From: JALOKP01 sp963800865
Lineage (GTDB): Bacteria > Acidobacteriota > Polarisedimenticolia > J045
Assembly (NCBI GenBank): GCA_963800865.1
Contig: CAWDCL010000004.1
Span: 2,170,001-2,234,000 of the forward strand
DNA length: 64,000 nucleotides
Direction of reading: 5' to 3'
Below are positions 37,577 to 45,720 of this stretch, in pieces (the stretch's first letter is position 1; each line of letters begins with the position of its first letter). Both the position numbers and the translations under genes were made by a program. Below the pieces are notes generated by a model. The model was given only the letters and a program-made list of their open reading frames with translations, did no database searches and was not told the DNA's origin.

Positions 37577-39268
37577 TCAGCGGCTGGGCGATCCCGCGGC
37601 CTGGGCCACCATGCGCGCCGCCTCCGTGCCCGCGGTGCGGAAGCGTTCGAGTTCCGCCCGGTCGAGCCTCGCCATCAGCGTCACGGCGCCCGCGGTGTCC
37701 CCGGAGATGCGCTGGACCCACGCCGAGACCAGCGTCCAGGCCGGGGTCCGCTGCGGTTCGGGGATGCGCTGCAGCAGGCTCCGCGCGGCGACGAACTGCC
37801 CGGCGCCGGCGGCGCGAGCCGCGGCCCGCAGGTCGGCTACCGCGGCGAGCCGGGTCAGCCCGTCGACCTCGGCGAGCAGCAGCTTGAGCGAGCGCGCGTC
37901 GGGCTCGGCCCGGCAGGCCCGCTCGTCGGGACCGCTGCGCCCGAGCATCCGGCGCGCGGCGTCGAGATCTTCGGGATCGCGCTCGACCAGCGGCCGGCAG
38001 GCTGCCCGGTGCAGGTCGACGAAGAGCCGGCGCTGGAAGTTCGCCCGCGCCGTGTCCCCGTCGATCGCGCGGGCCTCACGCGACAGGGCGGCGGCATCGT
38101 CGCCGGTGACGGCCGCGACCTCGCGCGCCAGTCCTGCCAGCGACGCATTGGCTCCGGGCGCTGGCTCCGGCGTCGTCTCTTTCGCGGCCGCCGGCGCCGC
38201 ACGGCCCCGCTTGCCCTTCCGGCCGGCGTCGGACGCCACCACGCGGGTGTCGTTCGCGACCGCCGGGACGACCGGGGCGGGTGGCTCGAGGACCGCGGCG
38301 AGGCGCGCCATGGCGTCGATCGCCGGGGCGCTCGAACCGAACTGCCGGCCGCCCGCATCGGCCCGCGCCATCGCACCCAGCTCGCGCGTGAGCCGGTCGG
38401 CGGTGGCCGCGTCGGCGACCGGTTTCCCGCGCCGTGCGCGTTCGCCCGGCAGCCGGCGTCCGAGACAGTCGAGCGCCAGCGGAGCGGCCTCGCGCACGAG
38501 GTAGCCCCGCCACTGGTCTTCCAGCAGTTCCCCGCGCAGCAGCTCGCCGCCGCAGTTCTGCGGCACGCCGCCGACGGGGCTCCAGGCCAGGACCACGACC
38601 CGCCGCAGTTCCGCGAGCGCGGGCTGCGCCGCGATCCAGCGCTGGCGCTGCGCGAAGCGCTGCAGTGCGCCGCGCTGGCCCGCGAGCCGCGCCGGATCCG
38701 CCGCCGCGACGCCCGACGCGCGTGCCGCCGCGATCAGTGCGCGGGCTTCGCGGTCGGCCGCGCCGCCGAGGACCGGGCCGGCGTCGACGTCGGGAACGCG
38801 CGCCGCGAGCGCCAGCGCCGCGCGCCCGGCGTCGAGGTCGGACTGTCGTCGATCGGCCTCCCAGCGCGCGAGTTCGTCGGCCGCCAGGCCGCAGGTCCCG
38901 CCCGCCGCGAGCCGGTCGGCGGCGCGGACCAGCCGCGCCACCGCCTGCGCACGCTCGGCCTCGCTCGCCGCCGGCCAGCCCTGCACCAGCGCTCCTCGGG
39001 CCGCCAGCCACGCACAGCGAAGATCGTCGTCGCAGTCGGCGAATCGCTCCGCGCGTTCGCGGCACCGCCCGGGCAGCTTCGCCAGGGCTCCCGCCGCCTC
39101 GGCCGGAGCCGGCGCACCGTCCAGCACTGCTCCCAGGTCGACTGCGCGCAGCGGCGCGGCGGCCTCGCGGTCCGCGCTCGACTTCCCCGAAAGTGAGATG
39201 GCCAGCGCCGAGGTGCTGGCGAACAACGCCAGGGCCAGCGCCGGCACGAGCCGGGAGCGGGTTTTCAT
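37577..39268 (-). CDS. Exported helical protein of unknown function, partner of the pseudokinase
   Basis: 563 residues. An N-terminal hydrophobic segment ('LALALFASTSALAISL', 9-24) looks like a signal peptide or anchor. The rest is Ala/Arg-rich and mostly helical, with scattered Cys pairs ('RCRERAERFADCDDDLRC', 'GVPQNCGG'). The final ~110 residues carry TPR-like blocks ('VAARSLLQRIPEPQRTPAW'). Its ATG overlaps the stop of the membrane pseudokinase gene (ATGA), so the two are made together. No family recognised. Confidence 0.65.
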   Translation of the reverse strand: MKTRSRLVPALALALFASTSALAISLSGKSSADREAAAPLRAVDLGAVLDGAPAPAEAAGALAKLPGRCRERAERFADCDDDLRCAWLAARGALVQGWPAASEAERAQAVARLVRAADRLAAGGTCGLAADELARWEADRRQSDLDAGRAALALAARVPDVDAGPVLGGAADREARALIAAARASGVAAADPARLAGQRGALQRFAQRQRWIAAQPALAELRRVVVLAWSPVGGVPQNCGGELLRGELLEDQWRGYLVREAAPLALDCLGRRLPGERARRGKPVADAATADRLTRELGAMARADAGGRQFGSSAPAIDAMARLAAVLEPPAPVVPAVANDTRVVASDAGRKGKRGRAAPAAAKETTPEPAPGANASLAGLAREVAAVTGDDAAALSREARAIDGDTARANFQRRLFVDLHRAACRPLVERDPEDLDAARRMLGRSGPDERACRAEPDARSLKLLLAEVDGLTRLAAVADLRAAARAAGAGQFVAARSLLQRIPEPQRTPAWTLVSAWVQRISGDTAGAVTLMARLDRAELERFRTAGTEAARMVAQAAGSPSR

Positions 39269-40686
39269 CGGGCCTCCCGCGGCATCGCCGCGCCGGCGGC
39301 GACCAGTTGCTCGACCGCGCGCGCCGCGTCGTCGGCCCCGAGCCGGACTCCGCCGCGGTAGCTGGCGGCGGCCCGGTCGAGCGCCACGATCGTGCTCTTG
39401 AGGCGCGTCGCCAGCGCCGGGTCGTCCTGCTTCTGGGCCACTTCTTCGAGTTCTGCCAGCGCCCCGCGCGCGAGCTGGTCGGCTTCCTGCGGCACGCCCC
39501 CGTGCGCCAGCGCGTCGCGCTTCTGGGTCACGAGGCGATCGCGCTCCTGCTGCACCATGCGGCCGAGGTGGTTCGTGATCAGCGCCTCGATCCACGCGCC
39601 GCGCTGGCCGCTTTCGCGTTGCTCCGCGAGCCAGACGGCGGCGCCGCGCTCGCCGTCGCGCGCGGCGCGCATCATCGATTCCGTGCGGGCCTTCCCCTCC
39701 TCCGGCGACGGCCGCAGCGCGCCGAGGGCGAGCATCAGGACCAGTCCCAGCGCGGCCACGCCCGCACCCCCCGCCGCGAGCATCCGGCGCGACGGGAGCT
39801 TCCCTCCCCCGACCATCTGCCGCGCCTGCTTGCGCGCCTGGCGCATCAGGGGCCCCGCTTCCTCCTCCGACGCGCCGAGCCGGATCGCCTCGCGGCAGGC
39901 CGCCACCGCACCGAGCGGGTCTCCGGCCTGGAGCATCGCAGCCGCCTGGTCCAGGTGGGTGACGACCTTGCGCTCCAACCGGGACAAAGCGTCGGTCGCG
40001 CGCCGTGCATCCTGGTGCTCCGCCGAGCCTCCGCCCGCCGCCCACTGCTCGAGGGCCTGGCGCAGGCCGGGCAGGTGGTCGGCCCGGGTCGCCGCGCGCA
40101 GCGCCGCCGCCTCCGGGCTCTGGTCGACCATCAACGGCCCGGTGAGGGACGGCTCGTCGGGTCCCCGCTCCCGGACCCCGGCAGCCGAGGCCAGCGCCGC
40201 CAGCGCCGCCTGGTCCTGGCTGACGCGGTCCCGGGTGTCCTCGCCGATCAGCCCCCAGCCGGCAACCGCGACCCCCTCCGCCCCGCACACCACGCGATCG
40301 GCTGCGAGCAGGCCGTGGACCCAGCCGTGCTGGTGGGCCTGGCCGACCCGCTTCTTCAGCTCGGCCAGGGCCCCCAGCGCGGCGCCGCCCCCCTGGGCGA
40401 TCCGCTCCGAGAGCCGCTCGCCGTCCGGGACCTCGTCCAGCACGACCCGGCCGAAGGCCTCGTCCCGGAGGACGCGGCGCACGGTCCCCCAGAGCGCCTC
40501 CTGGTCGACGTCGAGCGCCGGGGCCGGGGCCGAGTCCGGGAGGAAGAAGACGATCGCGACGCCGCGGCCGGACCCCTGGGCCAGCCCTGCCTGGATCCCG
40601 CCGAGCGTCTCCAGCACCGTCACCAGCGTCCAGTTGCCCGCGATGGTCGTGCCGGGCGCGAGTTCGAGGGTTGTCTCCGTCGGCAC
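39265..40686 (-). CDS. Membrane-anchored pseudokinase-like protein
   Basis: 473 residues. The N-terminal ~200 residues follow the eukaryotic-type kinase order in degraded form. A beta-hairpin start ('GNWTLVTVLETLGGIQAGLA') comes first. Where the catalytic loop belongs stands 'GQAHQHGWVHGLLAADRVV' (no HRD Asp), and 'GVAVAGWGLIG' replaces DFG. A helical linker ('AAMLQAGDPLGAVAACREAI') precedes one membrane helix at about 301-322 ('AGGAGVAALGLVLMLALGAL') and an extracytoplasmic helical domain. This is the topology of PknB-like receptors without catalytic residues. Kinase homology is inferred from pattern only. GTG start. Confidence 0.6.
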   Translation of the reverse strand: MPTETTLELAPGTTIAGNWTLVTVLETLGGIQAGLAQGSGRGVAIVFFLPDSAPAPALDVDQEALWGTVRRVLRDEAFGRVVLDEVPDGERLSERIAQGGGAALGALAELKKRVGQAHQHGWVHGLLAADRVVCGAEGVAVAGWGLIGEDTRDRVSQDQAALAALASAAGVRERGPDEPSLTGPLMVDQSPEAAALRAATRADHLPGLRQALEQWAAGGGSAEHQDARRATDALSRLERKVVTHLDQAAAMLQAGDPLGAVAACREAIRLGASEEEAGPLMRQARKQARQMVGGGKLPSRRMLAAGGAGVAALGLVLMLALGALRPSPEEGKARTESMMRAARDGERGAAVWLAEQRESGQRGAWIEALITNHLGRMVQQERDRLVTQKRDALAHGGVPQEADQLARGALAELEEVAQKQDDPALATRLKSTIVALDRAAASYRGGVRLGADDAARAVEQLVAAGAAMPREAR

Positions 40687-40746
40687 ACGAACCTCCCACG
40701 GCCAAGCCGCTGCCGGGGCGGAATATAGGTTTCCGGGGGGCCCGGG

Positions 40747-42197
40747 TCAGCGGGTCGAAACCGTCGCCACGAGGTCCAGCGACCCCACCGGCTGGCGGAG
40801 CGGGGAGATCCGCAGTTCGGGGGGGAGCTTCCGGAACGCGTGGGTGTCCCCGACGACGACCGCGTGCCCGCCGTGCGCGGCCACCCAGTCCGGCAGGTCG
40901 GTCAGTTCGAGGTCCGCGCCCGAGCGGTCCTTCGAGCTCGGCGCATCCGGGTGGTCAGGATCGGCCGCCGCAGGTAGAAGCCCAGGCCCGGCGGGTACTG
41001 TGCCTGGAGGACCACGACCGGGTCCTCGGGGCCGAAGCCGCCGGAATCCAGCTCCTCCCGTGCCACGCGCGCCACGTCGGCCGAATGCTCGATGCTCTTC
41101 GTGAATCGCTCGGGCTCCCGGCGCAGTACCGCCAGCAGGGACGCCAGCAGCACGGCGGTCGCGATCCCGGCGGCGCGCCGCGGCGGGGTCCACGCCGCGA
41201 AGCGCCGGGCGACACGCACCCCGGCCGGGACCGCGATCCCGAAGATCAGCGGGACCGTGTAGAACGGCATCCGGCTCACGCTCAGCGTGAAGACGACCAG
41301 TCCCGCCACGACCCAGCCGACGAGCAGCCGCCGCAGCGCCCGACCGCCCTCGACCGCGGGCGGCTCGCGCAGCGCCGCGATCCCCCACGGCGTCCACGGG
41401 AGCGCCCCGCCGACGAGCGTCAGCAGCGGCAGCCAGGCCGGGCCGGCACGGTTGAAGCGGTTCGTGAAGACGCGATCGATCACTTCCGCTCCGAGGAACA
41501 TCTGCAGCCGCGACGGATCGTCCACGATCATGGCCGCGTACCAGCCGAGCCCGACGCCGACGAAGAGGACCGCGGAGACGGCGTCGATCCAGCGCTCGCC
41601 GGTGCGCGGCCCGGCACGCAGCGGCCAGGCCAGCGCCACCCCCGCGAGCGGCAGCAGCCCGGGCGGCCCCTTGGCGAGGAACGCGGCACCGAGCGCCAGC
41701 CACATCCAGCGCACGGCCGCGCGGCGCCCCGCCGGGTCGGTCAGCGCGCGCGCCGCGCAGGCGATCGCCACCGCCTCGGCGGCGGCGAGCACCGCGTCCG
41801 TCGACAGCACGCTCGCGGCGGCGTAGGGCAGCAGCGACGTCGCCAGCGCCAGCGCCGCACCCAGCCCCGCGCGCTCGCCTCCGCCCCAGCGGCGGCCGAG
41901 GGCATAGGCCGCGACGATCGACGTCGTGAACGCGAGTGCGAGCCCGGCGCGCGCACCCCACTCGTTCTGGCCGAAGAGCCCCATGCCCGCCGCCGAGAGC
42001 CAGTAGGTCAGCGGCGGCTTCGTCAGGTGCGGCCGCCCGTCGAGCGTCGGGTACCAGGGGTTGCGCGCGACCAGCATCTCGCGCGAGGCCTCGCCGTAAC
42101 GCCCCTCGTCCGGATCGGCGAGCGGGCGCGTGCCGAGAAAGAGCCCGCTCCACGAGAGCGCCGCGAGGATCAGCAGCGCGGCCCGTCTCCGGCTCAC
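40747..42197 (-). CDS. ArnT/PMT-like integral membrane glycosyltransferase (frame break near 40949)
   Basis: About 480 residues. The N-terminus has the acidic loop 'PLADPDEGRYGEASREM' and 'HLTKPPLTYWLSA', the signature of GT-C lipid-linked sugar transferases such as ArnT. At least eight hydrophobic helices follow, then 'MPFYTVPLIFGIAVPAGV' and a C-terminal soluble part. The frame breaks near 40949; the true tail ('SSKDRSGADLELTDLPDWVA' onward to 40747) is in the next frame. It modifies lipid A or glycoconjugates on the outer face of the inner membrane. The GTG start overlaps the hemH stop (GTGA). Confidence 0.85.
40945..40953 (-). other. Apparent -1 frame break in the ArnT-like gene
   Basis: One base appears lost in the run CCCGG (minus strand). 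Adding a G links 'LRRPILTTR' to 'DAPSSKDRSGADLELTDLPD' and extends the protein by about 65 plausible residues; without it the frame ends after an Arg-rich nonsense tail at 40902. Confidence 0.7.
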
Positions 42198-43180
42198 GCT
42201 CGCGCCGCCCGCGATCGCTCGAAGCGCTCCACGAGTGCGTCCACGAACGCCGGGTGATCGGTGACGGCCGGGACGCGGACGAAGCACTCGCCGCCCGCGT
42301 GATGGAAGGTCTCGGCCCCCTGCGCGCCGATCTCCTCGATCGTCTCGAGCCCTTCGGTCAGGAACCCGGGCGTCACCACCGCCACCGAACGCACCCCGCG
42401 CTGCGGCAACTCCGCGAGCAGTGCGGCGGTCGCCGGCGCGAGCCAGCGCTCCGGACCGAACCGCGATTGGTAGGCCAGCGTGGCCTGCGCGGGATCCCAC
42501 CCGAGGCGGGCCAGCAGCGCGTCCGTAGTGAGGCGGCAGTCGGCCTGGTAGCGGCCCTTCTCGCGCCGGTCGTAGCGCACGGGGATCCCGTGGAACGAGA
42601 CGACGAGGTGACCGGGGCGCGCGCCGGCCGCCGCGAACGCCTCCTCGCAGCGCGCTGCCTGGGCCTCGATGAAGCCCGGGGCGTCGGGCGCGACGAGCGC
42701 TCGCCGGATCCGCGCCGGCCCGCCCCGCGCGGCGTTCTCGCGCGCGATCCCGGCGGCGAGCCGCAGGATCGTCCCGGTGGCCGAGCTGGTGCGGTGCGCG
42801 AAGAGCGGGACGAGGTAGATCTCGCGCTCTCCCTCCGCGAGAGCGCGCTCGAGCTCGTCCGCAAGCGACGGCCGGCCGTAGCGGTAGGCGATCCGCACCT
42901 CCGCCGCGTCGCCCAGCTGCGCCGCGAGCGCGTCGGCGACCCGCTGCGTGCCGACCGCCAGCGGCGACCCGCCGGCTTCCCAGATCGACCGGTAGAGCTC
43001 GGCGACGCGTGCCGGGCGGCGGCGCAGGACGATGCCGCGCAGGACCGGCTGCCAGAACCACCTTGGGAAGTCGACGACGTCGGGATCCGACAGGAACTCC
43101 TCGAGAAACGCCCGGACCGCGTCCGCGTCGGGACGCTCCGGGGTGCCGAGGTTGACGACGAGGGCGAGCGGTCGATTCAT
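42194..43180 (-). CDS. hemH: Ferrochelatase
   Basis: The 328-residue protein starts 'LALVVNLGTPERPD' and has 'YRYGRPSL', 'LVPLFAHRTSSATGT', the metal-binding histidine region 'VVSFHGIPVRYDRREKGRY' and C-terminal 'TPGFLTEGLETIEEI' with the catalytic Glu. It inserts Fe2+ into protoporphyrin IX and completes the pathway encoded at 19232-30254, although it lies in a different transcript. ATG 43180 is chosen by the conserved N-terminus. Confidence 0.95.
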   Translation of the reverse strand: MNRPLALVVNLGTPERPDADAVRAFLEEFLSDPDVVDFPRWFWQPVLRGIVLRRRPARVAELYRSIWEAGGSPLAVGTQRVADALAAQLGDAAEVRIAYRYGRPSLADELERALAEGEREIYLVPLFAHRTSSATGTILRLAAGIARENAARGGPARIRRALVAPDAPGFIEAQAARCEEAFAAAGARPGHLVVSFHGIPVRYDRREKGRYQADCRLTTDALLARLGWDPAQATLAYQSRFGPERWLAPATAALLAELPQRGVRSVAVVTPGFLTEGLETIEEIGAQGAETFHHAGGECFVRVPAVTDHPAFVDALVERFERSRAARA

Positions 43181-43250
43181 GGGTCGGTTCGCGGGACCGA
43201 AGCGCCTGCATCCGCTCGACCCGCTGTGCGCATCATGCCATTCTCGCGCC

Positions 43251-43748
43251 GTGCGTGCCCTCGCGCCGTCAGCCGGGTTGCTCCTCGCCGGCGTACTCCT
43301 TGCGGGGTGCGAACGGCCGGCTTCCGCACCCGCCTCGCCCGCCACGCCGGCCCCGGCTTCCTCACCCGCCCCCTCCCTGCCCGCCACCGAGCCCGCGCCG
43401 GTCGCGAGCGCCGCGGGCGACGCCTCCGGGACGCCGGTCGCGCCGGCCGACCTGGCGTGGCCGAAGGGGTTCGTGCTGCGGCGCAGCGGCGCGATCGGCG
43501 GCAGCGTCGCCCCCGCCGCGTGGTACGAGTTTGCCGTCGACAACCTGGGCCCGGTCGACGCCACGCGCAGCGCGCTCGACGCGCTCGCCGCCGCGGCCGG
43601 ACCGAACGCCCTGTCGGACCTCGCGCCCGCGGGCGACGGGAAGAGCGCGATCGGCCAGGTCCGCGGAGCGGGACTCTCGGCGGTGGTCGCTGCGTCCGCC
43701 GACGGGAGCGGCAGCACCGTGCGGGTCACGCTCGAGCGACTGCGCTGA
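43251..43748 (+). CDS. Small lipoprotein of unknown function
   Basis: 165 residues from GTG 43251. Lipobox 'LLAGC' at about 19-23, a Pro/Ala/Ser linker to about residue 62, then a compact domain ('WPKGFVLRRSGAIGGSVAPA', 'GAGLSAVVAASADGSGSTVRVTLERL') with alternating strands. No family recognised. Longer in-frame starts from 43032 would overlap hemH on the opposite strand and bury the signal peptide. Confidence 0.65.
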   Translation: MRALAPSAGLLLAGVLLAGCERPASAPASPATPAPASSPAPSLPATEPAPVASAAGDASGTPVAPADLAWPKGFVLRRSGAIGGSVAPAAWYEFAVDNLGPVDATRSALDALAAAAGPNALSDLAPAGDGKSAIGQVRGAGLSAVVAASADGSGSTVRVTLERLR

Positions 43749-43765
43749 CCCGCGCCCCGGTGCGG

Positions 43766-43777
43766 CGCGCTAGCGCG
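43766..43777. terminator. Palindrome between convergent lipoprotein and SWIM genes
   Basis: CGCGCTAGCGCG is a perfect 12-base palindrome containing the stop of the SWIM gene, 17 bases past the opposing stop. It may act as a bidirectional terminator element or be a by-product of stop-codon context. Confidence 0.25.
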
Positions 43778-45621
43778 GCAGGGACCAGCCGCGGACCACC
43801 GTGTGCGTCGCTTCCAGGCGCACCAGGACGTCGATCCACATGCTGGCGCTCGCCGGCACGCTCGTGAGCCTGCCTCGCCGCCACCAGGTGTTCGCGGGCG
43901 CGGTCGTACTGCCGCGCGTCCCCCTCGGCGAGCAGGCGGCCGGCGAGGTGCAGGTGGAGCCGCCCTGCGACGCGCGGGTTCGCCGGCTCGGCCACGGTGG
44001 CGGCCCGCGCCAGCGCCTCGGGCGCGGCCGCCAGCACGAATCCCGGCGAGCCGTCGAGGCGGTGCGCGAGCCGCTCGATCTCGTCGGCGGCGAGGCAGAC
44101 CTCGACGAACGCCGACGCGTCCGATCCCGCCTCGGCGTGATCGAGCGCGCGACGGCGCCACTCGTGCCGCTCGTGCTCGTCGACGACCTCGAGCAGCCGC
44201 CGGTAGCTCGTCTCCCCCGGCTCGGCGAGGAACCCCTCCCAGGCCGCCTCGATCGCCTCGCGCCGCCGGTCGAGTCGCGACAGCAGGCCGATCCGGAGGT
44301 CCTCGATCTCGGCCCGCGCGCTCCCGGTCGCGCGGCGCCGGCCCCGATCGACCCAGCGCAGCGCGTCCTGGAGCCGCCCCTCGTGCGACAACCGCACCGC
44401 GGCGGCGAGGATCTCCGAGCCGTGCGCCCCCTCCGGGTCGCAGTTCTCGAGAAAGGCGTCGAGATCGCTCCGGGCCTCGGCGACCTCGCGCAGTGCCGCG
44501 CGGACGCGTTGCGACACCGGGTCGCTCCCGGCCTCCGCGCCCTCGCCGAAGAGCGACCCCGAGCGCGTCGCCGAGCGCGCCTCGAGCACCGGGCGCAGAA
44601 GCCCCTGCAGCGTCTCGAGCCCGATCGGGCCGAGCGTGTCGCGGGACTCGAGGACCAGGCCGGCCAGCGACCGGCCGCCATCCTCCATCAGCCAGCCGAA
44701 GATCTCGCGCGCCAGCTGCGGCCGGTCGCGGCCGGGAAGGTCGGCCCAGCGGCGGGACCAGTCGAAGAGAATGTCGCGGGCCGCCAGGCCCAGGGCCCCG
44801 TCGCGGTCGTCGGCCTCGTCGATCCGCTCCCACGTCATCCACGCCGTCTCGAGCAGCACTTCGAGCGCCAGCTCGGGCTGGCCGCCGACGACGAGCCGCC
44901 CGACGGAAGCCGCGATCTCGCGCATGTCGGCCGCGACCCGGGGCGATTCCCAGCGCGTCAGCGGGCGCCCGGGCCGCAGGGCGGCACGCGCCGCCTGCCG
45001 GAACAGGCGCAGGTCGAGGTTGGCCGGGTCGCCGGCGCGCGCGGTGATTCGCGTCTCGAGCAGCGCGTCGGCCGCCGCCAGCTCCGCCAGGACCTCGCAG
45101 AGCTCGGCCTTGGGAAAGCCGAGCAGGCGGTCCCGCAGGAGCCGGCGCCGCTCGGCCCGCTCGGCGCGATCGACCTGGGCCTCGGCCGGCAGGGACGGCC
45201 GCGGCGCCGGCGCGAACTCACCTTCCGCATCGTCCCGCGGGGCCGGCACGGCCGCCGACGGCGCCAACTGGTCCGGCTGAGGGGCCCCGCGCGACATTCC
45301 GGCCAGCCGCTCGACCGCCTCCGGGTCCCCGATCAGGGAGAGCAGCACCGCGCCGACGTGCCAGCAGGTCCCGCGGGGGTAGGGGCAGGAGCACTCGGCT
45401 TCGAGTTCGCCGTCGTGCAGGCGGATCACGCAGTGGTAGGGCACGTCCCGCGACCCCGCGACGTGGGCCCGCAGCGCGCCGCCGTCGACCCAGACCTCCT
45501 CGATCCGCCCTTCCTGCGCGTAGTCCGTGGCCCGCCGGGCGATGTGGTCCCGGCCCAGGAGGGCCGTGACGTCGGCCGCGGTCATCTGCTGGATGTGGCG
45601 GATCACCGGGTGGGACGTCAC
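43770..45621 (-). CDS. SWIM zinc-finger protein with helical repeats (frame break near 43842)
   Basis: About 617 residues. The N-terminal region contains a SWIM domain, 'CSCPYPRGTCWHVGAVLL' (CxCx6CxH), expected to bind zinc and DNA or protein. An extended helical region resembles TPR-type solenoids ('WVDRGRRRATGSARAEIEDL', 'HLAGRLLAEGDARQYDRA'). Near 43842 one surplus base shifts the frame; the natural end 'MWIDVLVRLEATHTVVRGW' is in the new frame, ending at 43770. A GTG start with GGAGG at 5-base spacing is chosen. It is divergent from the kinase gene, 99 bases away. Confidence 0.8.
43838..43849 (-). other. Apparent +1 frame break in the SWIM-domain gene
   Basis: After 'AARQAHERAGERQ' skipping one base (near 43842) gives 'MWIDVLVRLEATHTVVRGWS', which fits the repeat architecture. 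The unshifted frame continues as Pro/Gly/Arg-rich sequence that overlaps the convergent lipoprotein gene. Confidence 0.65.
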
Positions 45622-45720
45622 AGGGGCCTCCGGCAAGGGGCCCCGGCCGGGCCACGGCCGGGGCGCACGGGACAAGCCTCCCGCAGGGCAGGAACCTATC
45701 TTCCCACGGGGCTGTTGACG

